DNA from: 2-01-FULL-45-10 sp964450115 | GTDB lineage: Bacteria; Omnitrophota; Gorgyraeia; 2-01-FULL-45-10 | Assembly (NCBI GenBank): GCA_964450115.1 | Contig: CAYVCD010000001.1 | Location: forward strand, 14,045-78,044 | DNA: 64,000 bases | Direction of reading: 5' to 3' | Shown: positions 35,095 to 43,700 of the stretch, one piece after another | How the letters are laid out: each line of letters opens with the position of its first letter | How positions within the stretch are numbered: position 1 is the first letter of the stretch | Notes under the pieces: model-generated | Database searches by the model: none | What the model saw: the letters and a program-made list of their open reading frames with translations, nothing else | What the model was told of the DNA's origin: nothing | Translations under genes and position numbers: made by a program

Positions 35095-36525
35095 ATGGCC
35101 TCCCCTGTAGGACTGGAGATCGGCGACAGGTACCTGAAGATGGCGGCATCGAAGCCATCGAAAGAATCTCCGGGATCATTTCAACTCTTAGCCAAACCGA
35201 TCCAGGGTCTTAAGGACGAGGATATATCGAAAGCAATAAAGGAGATCATCGAGAAGGCTGCCATTAAGACGGGCACAATAGTGATCTCGCTTCCCAGAAA
35301 CCTCGTTACTATGCGCAATCTGCATCTGCCAAGCCGCGATCCGGAAGAGATATCCCAGATGATAGACCTGCATATCAGCAGGATCGTCCCCTATAAAAAG
35401 GATGAGATAGCGTTCGACCATCTCTCTTTGCGTACGGACTCTCTCGGATATACGGCCGAAGTTCTCGCTATAGTGCATAAGGACGTCCTAAAGCGCTATC
35501 AGAGAATAGTGGAGAACGCAGGCCTTGATATCGACGGCATATTCTTGAGCACTTACGGCATATGGCAATGGACGGTCGATAAGTTCAAGAGCGAGATAAA
35601 CAACCAGGACCTCTATCTTCTTCTCGATATCGATTCCACATACACGGACTTCATCATATTTAATAAAGATAATATACTCTTCAGTCGCACCCTGGCATTC
35701 GAATTAAAAGATGTTGTACCCAACTCTGAGACTAACAAACTGATGGGTGAAATAAAGCAGTCGCTCCTCATATTCCATAAGAATGAATCAATAAATAAGA
35801 AACCGTCGGCTATCTTTGTTTCGGGCTCATATGACGATAATATTATGAACGCCATCAAGAGGGAGTTCACCATTCCGGTGAATATGGTACCCGATCCGGC
35901 TACGCAGGCCTCCAGGATCAAAGATACGGTCCTTCCTAAAGATACCTCGATGACTGCGGTCACGGAGTTCATCGCTGATGATAAAGGTCAGAGGCTTTCA
36001 TTCGCCTTGCCGGAGATGCTGATAAGAAGATCACTGAAGGAGAAGACGAGAGAACTCACAATACTCGGGACGACATTGATATATCTCTTTGCCGCGATAA
36101 TGGCGTTCTTCTGGGGCAGGCAGTATAATCAGCAGTCCTATCTCAAGCGTATCGTGAACCGCAATACTCTGATAGAGCGCGACGTCGGGAGCCTGCTCGG
36201 CCAATATAAAAGGATGGCTTTTGTAAAAGATTTTCTATATAAGAGATCAGTGCCCATGCTCTTAATGAATGAGCTCGGAAAGATGACGCCGCCCGAAATA
36301 GTACTGAACTATATATCTATAGAGAATAATGAAGCCGTGATCATAAGGGGACAGGGCCTTAAGTTATCGGATGTATTTAAGTTCGTAACAACATTAGAGA
36401 ATTCGAAATATTTCCAGGACGTATCAACCAAATCCACGCGCACAAAGAAAGTCAAGGAGAGGGATATCACGGATTTTGAGATAAATTTCGCGATCTCGCT
36501 GGGGAAAAATGATAAAAATAAATAA
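35095..36525 (+). CDS. gspL: GspL / PilM-PilN-like assembly platform protein
   Basis: About 476 residues. The N-terminal half (1-300) is an actin-fold PilM/GspL cytoplasmic domain: VGLEIGDRYLKMA, TIVISLPRNLVTMRNLHLPS and LLLDIDSTYTDFIIF. A transmembrane helix (about 325-345, LGTTLIYLFAAIMAFFWG) and a PilN-like periplasmic part (MTPPEIVLNYISIENNEAVI) follow. GspL of type II systems is this PilM-PilN arrangement in one chain. I chose ATG 35095; the TTG at 35089 overlaps the gspF stop and is less likely. The ribosome site is weak, so translation may be coupled to gspF. Confidence 0.85.
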   Translation: MASPVGLEIGDRYLKMAASKPSKESPGSFQLLAKPIQGLKDEDISKAIKEIIEKAAIKTGTIVISLPRNLVTMRNLHLPSRDPEEISQMIDLHISRIVPYKKDEIAFDHLSLRTDSLGYTAEVLAIVHKDVLKRYQRIVENAGLDIDGIFLSTYGIWQWTVDKFKSEINNQDLYLLLDIDSTYTDFIIFNKDNILFSRTLAFELKDVVPNSETNKLMGEIKQSLLIFHKNESINKKPSAIFVSGSYDDNIMNAIKREFTIPVNMVPDPATQASRIKDTVLPKDTSMTAVTEFIADDKGQRLSFALPEMLIRRSLKEKTRELTILGTTLIYLFAAIMAFFWGRQYNQQSYLKRIVNRNTLIERDVGSLLGQYKRMAFVKDFLYKRSVPMLLMNELGKMTPPEIVLNYISIENNEAVIIRGQGLKLSDVFKFVTTLENSKYFQDVSTKSTRTKKVKERDITDFEINFAISLGKNDKNK

Positions 36526-37048
36526 GAGAGAGAAGATCCTGGCGTATGCCATCGGCGGGCTGATAGCCATATTTTTGATAGAGCATTTTCTCTTCTCCGG
36601 CATACGCGGAAAATCGAAGGGCGTATCGCAACAGATAAGGATAGAGGAGTCACGCCTGCAGGCCGGTCTCGATATTCAGAAGCGCAAAGATAAGATAACC
36701 GCAGAGTATAAGGAGCTGAAGCCATACCTGGAAAAATCGGAAGGTATCTCCGACAGGGAGATATTCGCAAAGTTCCTTAAGGAAGCGGAGAGGGTGGCTC
36801 AGGAGGCGGGGGTCTCCATAGTGAGCTTAAGTCCCCAGAATGAGACGCTTGATGAGCCTGAAGACGTAAAATATAATGCCGATCTGCGCGCTGAGGGTAG
36901 CCTCGCCCAGGTGCTTGGCCTTATGGATAAGATACAGAAGAGCACCCTTCTCATAAAGCTTGATAAGATGAGCTTGTCTTCCAAGGACGAGCAGGCAGGA
37001 ACAATGAAGATAGAGGCCGTATTAAGCCTTGTCGTACCCAAACCTTAA
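36509..37048 (+). CDS. gspM: GspM/PilO-like protein
   Basis: 179 residues with one transmembrane helix (about 10-28, ILAYAIGGLIAIFLIEHFL), a short coiled coil and a ferredoxin-like periplasmic domain (VAQEAGVSIVSLSPQNET to MKIEAVLSLVV). Topology, size and position after gspL identify GspM (PilO family). It overlaps gspL by 17 bases and the next gene by 20. Confidence 0.8.
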   Translation: MIKINKREKILAYAIGGLIAIFLIEHFLFSGIRGKSKGVSQQIRIEESRLQAGLDIQKRKDKITAEYKELKPYLEKSEGISDREIFAKFLKEAERVAQEAGVSIVSLSPQNETLDEPEDVKYNADLRAEGSLAQVLGLMDKIQKSTLLIKLDKMSLSSKDEQAGTMKIEAVLSLVVPKP

Positions 37049-37457
37049 GACCGATTTGTATAAAAGATCCGCGTTTTCCATGATCGAGCTGATGGTGGCA
37101 GTTTCCGTGCTATCGATAGGAGTTATTTTGATAGCTCGATCATTCCTTTCCGCCTCAGGTGCCTTATCAAGCTGTGAAAGCAGGATAGTGGCATTAAACT
37201 TTCTTGAAAGTAAGATGGCCGAAGTCGAAGAGAAGGCGCTGAACGGCGACGATGATCTAGCCGGCCCCGGCGAATCGGTGTCGATAAACGGAAGGAAGGC
37301 CGATTTTAGTTCCAGCTCACAGGAGATTAAGATAGGCAAAGACGAGGATAAGCTGTTTATCAATGAGGTAATGCTGAAAGTAAGCTGGCGTGAAGCCAAT
37401 AGGCCTTATGACGAAGAACTGGGGACGTATGTTGAGATCGGGAAGAATGAAAAGTAA
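37029..37457 (+). CDS. gspI: Type II pseudopilin, GspI-like
   Basis: Minor pseudopilin of about 142 residues. The class III prepilin signal is KRSA|FSMIELMVAVSVLSIG: the residue before cleavage is Ala rather than the usual Gly, while the +5 Glu is kept. The C-terminal part (FINEVMLKVSW) fits GspI. No ATG is available; TTG 37029 is the longest option. TTG 37056 would leave a 6-residue leader, closer to the norm, so the start is uncertain. It overlaps gspJ by 11 bases. Confidence 0.78.
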   Translation: MSYPNLKTDLYKRSAFSMIELMVAVSVLSIGVILIARSFLSASGALSSCESRIVALNFLESKMAEVEEKALNGDDDLAGPGESVSINGRKADFSSSSQEIKIGKDEDKLFINEVMLKVSWREANRPYDEELGTYVEIGKNEK

Positions 37458-38010
37458 ACGCTCTAAAAAGGCCTTCACGCTGGTGGAAGTGATCCTCGCC
37501 ATAACTATATTTTCATTCATAGCCGTCGGCATATCCACTAGCTTCTTCTCCGGGATAAAACTTTGGGGCCGCGCCATAAGCACAGATTCCTGGCGTAATG
37601 ACATATTGCTCGGCTTTGAATCGATAGCCGCTGCTTTAAGACAGACGGTCGACATACCTGATATAGGATATTCCGGGGACGAAAAATCCATATCGTTTCT
37701 TACCATCTCCGGAAATAATATTATAAGGGAATCGTACTCTTTTGACGCACAGAAGAAAGCCCTCACAAAAAGCAAGACTAAATTGAAGGATATATCGGAG
37801 AACGACAAAGGCGGACAAGCGGCCGGCATACCCTTTCTCTCTTTAGATGAATTTTCGATACGGTACCTTTACAGGGACCATTTGAAAAATACCTCCCAGT
37901 GGAGGGACGAATGGAAGAAGGAAGACGGCATATTTGCCGCCGTACAGTTTACAGCCAAAACACACAATGAAGAATTCAACAAGACGGTATTCATACCTAT
38001 CGCCGAATAG
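37447..38010 (+). CDS. gspJ: Type II pseudopilin, GspJ-like
   Basis: Minor pseudopilin of 187 residues. The prepilin signal is KSKRSKKA|FTLVEVILAITI, again with Ala before the cleavage point and the +5 Glu present. The hydrophobic helix runs to about residue 30, and LWGRAIS and the larger globular domain fit GspJ. ATG 37447 gives a normal short leader; the upstream in-frame GTG at 37390 lies inside gspI. It is followed by an overlapping gspK. Confidence 0.82.
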   Translation: MKSKRSKKAFTLVEVILAITIFSFIAVGISTSFFSGIKLWGRAISTDSWRNDILLGFESIAAALRQTVDIPDIGYSGDEKSISFLTISGNNIIRESYSFDAQKKALTKSKTKLKDISENDKGGQAAGIPFLSLDEFSIRYLYRDHLKNTSQWRDEWKKEDGIFAAVQFTAKTHNEEFNKTVFIPIAE

Positions 38011-38824
38011 AGGGAGCATCCTCATAGTCACTATGTGGGTGCTGATATGTTTCTCTATTCTTAGCATCGGATTATACAGGGTCGTCTCTTCGCGCATAAA
38101 GGTCACCCAGGTGATGACTAACAGGATCACAGGGCAGTACCTGGCCAAGGCGGCGTGCGCCTATTTTAAGGCGATAAAAAAAAGTGACGCGACGCCATCT
38201 GACACATTGGCCGAACTTAACACGGCCCAGGAGCGGGAAATGGGCAACGGAAAATTTAAATATATCCTTAGGGACGAGAAGAGCAAAATAAATATGAATA
38301 GAGCATCCATAGAGATGATCTCCCGCCTCCCGGACTTCAGCAAAGATACGGCAACTGATATAGTTGTATCAAAGTTAAAACCGTTTAAGGCCATAGAGCA
38401 GCTGTTGCTTATTGACGGCGTGAATGAGGCTATGCTCGATAAATGCAGGGGCCTCATAACCGTATATGGCGACGGGAGCGTAAATATCAATACAGCATCT
38501 GCTGAGGCTTTTAAAGTGCTCGGGCTTGATGAAGGCCTTGTGGATATCATAATCGCCTTTCGAAGAGGATCCGATGGCAAAGAAGGCACTGCCGATGACG
38601 TGGCTTTTGATAATAAGTCCGGGATCATAGAGTACCTGCGCTCCAAGACCTCTTTATATGAGGAGCAGGAGGCGAAATTGCTTCAGTTGACGAGCCAGGA
38701 TATGCTTTCCACGAGCTCGGACACTTTTACGCTGGATATAGAAACAACAGTTCTCGAAAAGCCCGCGATGCGGTATAATATTGTAATGGAGAAGGATAAG
38801 ATCAAGCGCTGGACCGAGATATAG
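37967..38824 (+). CDS. gspK: Type II minor pseudopilin GspK
   Basis: About 285 residues. The prepilin-like start is SPNRG|SILIVTMWVLICF; lack of the +5 Glu is normal for GspK, the tip pseudopilin. The body has helix-hairpin-helix-like segments (INMNRASIEMISRLPDFS and INTASAEAFKVLGLDEGLVD), the SAM-like fold of this family. ATG 37967 gives the leader MKNSTRRYSYLSPNRG and overlaps gspJ by 44 bases; an ATG 33 bases earlier also exists. Confidence 0.87.
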   Translation: MKNSTRRYSYLSPNRGSILIVTMWVLICFSILSIGLYRVVSSRIKVTQVMTNRITGQYLAKAACAYFKAIKKSDATPSDTLAELNTAQEREMGNGKFKYILRDEKSKINMNRASIEMISRLPDFSKDTATDIVVSKLKPFKAIEQLLLIDGVNEAMLDKCRGLITVYGDGSVNINTASAEAFKVLGLDEGLVDIIIAFRRGSDGKEGTADDVAFDNKSGIIEYLRSKTSLYEEQEAKLLQLTSQDMLSTSSDTFTLDIETTVLEKPAMRYNIVMEKDKIKRWTEI

Positions 38825-38848
38825 AAAAAAAGAGAAAGGGCTAATGCC

Positions 38849-39271
38849 ATGATCAAAAGAATAATTCACAGAAAAGGTTTCACTCTCATAGAGCTGATGC
38901 TTGTGGTTATCATCATAGGCATACTCGTCGCCATGATAGTGCCCAGGATGGCTGGCAGGTCTGAGCAGGCGCGCGTAGCCGTCTCCCAGGCCGACGTAGA
39001 CCTGAATATAGCCACGGCGCTTAAACTTTATGAGCTCGACAACGGATCATTTCCCACGACCGATGAGGGGCTAAACGCATTATTGTCTGCTCCATCTACG
39101 GCAAAGCGCTGGAAAGGCCCGTATCTCGATAAGGCTCCGGTAGATCCATGGAGTAACCCGTATAAATACAGATCGCCCGGCACTCACCGTACTGATTATG
39201 ATCTCTACTCTCTCGGCAAGGACGGCACCGAAAGCTCCGATGACGTCACCAACTGGCAACAACAGCAGTAA
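38849..39271 (+). CDS. gspG: Major type II pseudopilin GspG
   Basis: 140-residue major pseudopilin. The canonical signal IIHRKG|FTLIELMLVVIIIG is followed by MIVPRMAGRSEQAR and the GspG C-terminal signature TTDEGLNALL...WKGPYL..PVDPWSNPYKY, ending in the calcium-loop region DYDLYSLGKDGTESSDD. It closes the secretion operon. GspH and the prepilin peptidase GspO are not in the window. Confidence 0.95.
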   Translation: MIKRIIHRKGFTLIELMLVVIIIGILVAMIVPRMAGRSEQARVAVSQADVDLNIATALKLYELDNGSFPTTDEGLNALLSAPSTAKRWKGPYLDKAPVDPWSNPYKYRSPGTHRTDYDLYSLGKDGTESSDDVTNWQQQQ

Positions 39272-39292
39272 TAAATAGGAGATCATATATCC

Positions 39293-40651
39293 ATGCATGA
39301 CACAAAAGTAAATCTATCCGAAAAAGATATTCCGCAGAGCTGGTATAATGTCGCGGCGGATCTGCCATTTGAGCTGCCGCCGCCCATAAATCCTGGGACC
39401 GGAAAGCCCCTGGCAAAGGACGACCTGCGCGCCATATTTCCTTTGGCCCTGATAGAGCAGGAGATGAGCCGTAAGCGATGGATAGATATACCGAACGAAG
39501 TAAGGGACATATTGAAGATATGGCGGCCGACGCCACTAAAGAGGGCGCTACGTCTGGAGAAAGCGTTAAAGACCAAGTCGAGAATATACTATAAAGACGA
39601 GTCCGTTTCTCCGACGGGAAGCCACAAGACTAACACCGCCATAGCCCAAGCCTACTATAATAAGAAAGAGGGCATAAAACGGATCACCACCGAGACCGGA
39701 GCCGGGCAGTGGGGATGCGCATTAAGCTATGCATGCAATGTATTCAATTTAGGATGCCGAGTCTATATGGTCAAGGTGAGCTTTCACCAGAAGCCTTTAA
39801 GAAAATCACTTATGCATATATGGGGCTCAGAAGTCATAGCGTCACCTTCCGAATTTACAGAAAGCGGCAGGCAGATGTTGAAGCAGGATCCGCATTGCCA
39901 GGGCTCACTCGGCATGGCGATATCGGAGGCTGTCGAAGAGGCCGCGAAGAACAAAGAGGCCAATTACGCTTTGGGCAGCGTGCTCAACCATGTTCTCCTG
40001 CACCAGACAGTTATAGGGCTGGAGACGAAGAAGCAGCTGAAGATAATGGGCGAGAAGAGGCCCGATTATCTGATCGCCTGCGTTGGCGGAGGAAGTAATT
40101 TCGGGGGCTTCGCGTTCCCGTTCGTTAAAGACAGGATAAAGGATAGCAGGATAAAGATAGTGGCGGTCGAGCCATCCGCATGCCCAAGCCTAACGAAGGG
40201 CGTATATGCCTACGATCACGGTGATACCGCTTCGCTTACGCCTCTATTAAAGATGTTTACGCTTGGCCACACATTCATGCCGCCCGGTATCCATGCCGGC
40301 GGTCTACGTTATCACGGCTGTTCTCCGCTTGTAAGCGCCATAGCGGCGAAGGGCTTGATCGAATCTAAATCCTACCATCAGCTCGAGGTATTTAAAGCCG
40401 CTGTGCTATTCGCGAAGACAGAAGGCATGGTGCCGGCACCTGAGACCGCGCATGCCATTAAATGCGCTATCGATATGGCCACAAAGGACAAGAAGGAGAA
40501 GTGCGTCGTCTTCAATTTTAGCGGTCACGGCTTTCTCGATCTATCGGCATATGACAGGTTCTATAGCGGAGAGCTCAAGAACTATGCCTATCCAGCTCAC
40601 CAGATAAAGAAGGCCTTAAAGAGCCTTCCCAAAGTCTTCTCACCTAAGTAA
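39293..40651 (+). CDS. trpB: Tryptophan synthase beta chain, TrpB2 type
   Basis: PLP enzyme that joins indole and serine to tryptophan. At 452 residues it matches the longer TrpB2 form. The Schiff-base lysine is in TGSHKTNTAIAQAYY, ETGAGQWGCALSYA follows, and the phosphate-binding loop is CVGGGSNFGG. The N-terminal PTPLKRALRLEKAL is also typical. TrpB2 enzymes usually act without TrpA and may salvage free indole; no other trp gene is present. It has its own ribosome site (GGAGA) 21 bases after gspG. Confidence 0.93.
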   Translation: MHDTKVNLSEKDIPQSWYNVAADLPFELPPPINPGTGKPLAKDDLRAIFPLALIEQEMSRKRWIDIPNEVRDILKIWRPTPLKRALRLEKALKTKSRIYYKDESVSPTGSHKTNTAIAQAYYNKKEGIKRITTETGAGQWGCALSYACNVFNLGCRVYMVKVSFHQKPLRKSLMHIWGSEVIASPSEFTESGRQMLKQDPHCQGSLGMAISEAVEEAAKNKEANYALGSVLNHVLLHQTVIGLETKKQLKIMGEKRPDYLIACVGGGSNFGGFAFPFVKDRIKDSRIKIVAVEPSACPSLTKGVYAYDHGDTASLTPLLKMFTLGHTFMPPGIHAGGLRYHGCSPLVSAIAAKGLIESKSYHQLEVFKAAVLFAKTEGMVPAPETAHAIKCAIDMATKDKKEKCVVFNFSGHGFLDLSAYDRFYSGELKNYAYPAHQIKKALKSLPKVFSPK

Positions 40652-40727
40652 AAGTGGTTAATCCCAGTCACCATTAGCATGGAATTTTGCAAAAATGTTA
40701 AGGAATAAAATAGATAGCTATTGAGTG

Positions 40728-40755
40728 TTGACATCAGGCTGTTTTAATGTATAAT
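40728..40755 (+). promoter_or_regulatory. Strong sigma-70 promoter
   Basis: TTGACA (40728-40733) and TATAAT (40750-40755) are perfect hexamers spaced by 16 bases. They lie about 40 bases before the GTG start of the 1,455-residue exported protein. The rest of the 145-base gap shows no terminator. Confidence 0.8.
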
Positions 40756-40796
40756 CTATATACATTTAAGAAAACAGAAAGATAGGAGAAACTCAA

Positions 40797-43700
40797 GTGA
40801 ATTCAGACGTGAGCACTTGTGTTGCGACAAACACATCTATTATTAAGAATAAGCCATTTAGGGTAATGGTCATCGCCATTACTTTGATGGCTTTTTTTGT
40901 CAATATATTTGCCTACGAACTGGCTTCCGCAGCGCCTGTCATAACAGCTCAGGCATTTAAGAGCCTAAGTCCCGATACATTCTCCTTGCCCAAAGACCTT
41001 GGCGATATAAAGGATTCCTGGGCCCCCTCAAAACAGAGTCTAAAGAATACCATTATCCACATCCAGGATGCCCATTGTAATTACGCCGCTCAAGCCAAGA
41101 TAGCCCAGATCGTTGGGTATCTGAATTCAAGCTATGGCATCGATACGATCAATCTTGAAGGCGGAGCGGGGGATTACGACCTTTCCGCGTTTTCGGCTAT
41201 TCAAGAGAAGGATAAGCGCGACAAGGCTGCCGACCATTTCGTTAAAGAAGGCCTAGTCAACGGCTCGGAGCTATTTGCGATAAATAACCCGGATAAAGTA
41301 AAGCTGTGGGGCATAGAGGACACTAAACTTTATGTTGAGAACCTATCAGTCTACAGGAACTCCCTCAAGAATAAGGACCGGATCGATAAGGTTCTTAAGT
41401 CTATCAGTTATATGTTGACCAACCTCAAAATGCATATCTACTCAAAAGAGCTTCTTGAGTTTGATACAAAATACGTCCAATACAAGGCGGGCTCTCTCGA
41501 CTTCAAAGAGTATCTGATATATATAATAGGTAAGGCAAAAGAGAAAGCGGTGGGCTTGGACCAGTTCAAAGATATATCGCTCTTGAAACAGACCTTCGTT
41601 GAGGAGAAGAATATTGACTTCAAGAAGGCGAACGTTCAAAGAGATCAGCTTATAGACAAACTGCAGAAAGAGCTCTCTAAAGATGAGGTAAGCGAGCTGG
41701 TCTCTAGGGCTCTTGAATTCAGGTCCGATAAGCTATCGGAAGGAGATTTTTATAAGTATCTTGCTAAAAAGTCAAAGACGGTAGAAATAGACCTGGGTGC
41801 CTTCCCGGAGCTAAAAAAATATATCGCATACACCGCAACATATGCCGCCATAGATAAAGTAAGGATAATGGAAGAGGTAGAGAATCTTGAGAATAGATTA
41901 AAGGAAATCTTGTGTGGCAGCGAGAAGGAGAGGGACCTGATACTTCTATCCAAGAACCTTATCCTCACAAAGAACATATTCAATATCTCAATTACGCCGG
42001 ACGATCATAAGTACTATAAAAAGAATGTGGATGAATTCAGTACCGATAAATATGTTACTTTTATAAAGAGAGAAGCTTTGCTATATAAGATCACCACAAA
42101 GCTTGACGAAAATATAAGCTCTCTCGATGATGACCGCGAGGAGATGGCCAGTTTCTATGAATGTTCGTTCAAACGCGATGCCGCATTTATCAAGAACATA
42201 AAATGCAACAAGGCGGCTATAGTTGTAACCGGAGGGTTCCATACTGAAAATCTAAAGGCCCTATTTAAAAAGAATAATATTGCCTATGTTTCCATTATGC
42301 CTAATTTCAAAAACCGCAACGGTTACGAATCGCCGTACTACAAGCTGTTATCAGGCGAAAATAGCCTTGATGTAAAAGACGCGCTGCCATCGGTCATAAA
42401 TAAAACATTAGCAATTGCATCACCGCAAAATAGAGCTATTACTGATGAGATTGCCGCAGCAGGCCTATCAGCCGGTATATCCGAAAGAATACCCGAAGAA
42501 AAAATCGCGCCTAAGAATATGATGAAGATCGCTTTCTGGAAGACTTTATTGGCTGTGGCGCTTGGCTGGAGCGCAGCGTATCTGGCCGGCCAGGTGGTCG
42601 TTATGGATCTCCAAATTAAGGCGGTGATTTCAGGGGTAGCAACCGGATTTTTAACCTGGGTCTTTCATTCGCACCATAGGTCAAACCGCAATGACCGAAA
42701 AGTTATAGGGCTCTCGGTAGGCGCGGCTGTTGTTGCGGAAACCCTGACAGCCGGGTTGATTTACGTCTCATTGTTATCTCTGTATATATTACGGATTGCG
42801 CACGTTGCGATCAACAAGGCGATATATAATTATGTCCAGGAGATACAGCGTGGAAGGAACGTCTCCTGCGGCACGATATGCGAGGCGGGACACCAGGAGC
42901 TGCTTGATGTCCAATTAAGATTGTATTATCAGGGATTGATCAATGGCGTGGCCGGAAAAGATTCTGTCAGCGAAGATATATTAAGCGAGAAGGCGGCGCT
43001 GAACGCGCTGAAACTTTCCGACAAACTGATAGACTACGGAACTTCAAAAGAACAATTGGAGGAGATCGTAGAGTATATACACAAAAAAAGCGGCATACCC
43101 GATGACGTATCTATTTTATTCGCGATCCCTCCCGATGGAAACAATCTCTGGTATATCGATAACCCGGACAGGCCCGGAGAAAGGCTCTACGCCGGTGGCC
43201 ACTTCAATCAAAAAGCAACACGTATTCATATTTCCTTGCCATTAATATTATCTCAAGAATACCCGCAAGAGGCTGCCTATGCCATAGCCATGCACGAATA
43301 TCAGCACATACAGGTAATAAGAGACGAGCTCCGGGAAGAAATTAGCCACGATCCGGCGGAAGATGAAGGAATGAGGATCGTAACTGCCGCCGCCATAAAG
43401 GAGCTGGGGTATGGTGGATTAATAACTATGGGCCTTGATGAATTGTTCATAAATAATATGATTCGCTCGGGCTCGTTTAATAGAGAGATGGCTTACATAT
43501 CGATGCAAGGCGCCCTGACGTCATTATTTTCAGACTATGATAAAGCGGGAGAATTTGTGGATATAATGAAAGAATTTGAGAGGCTGGGGATATTTGATCC
43601 TTCAAATGAAGTCGACCTTGAGAATATGGCCGCAGCCGCTATAGGCTTATTAAAAACCGGCATAATGGCGGTCTACATCCGCGGAGGCAAAACGTATTAT

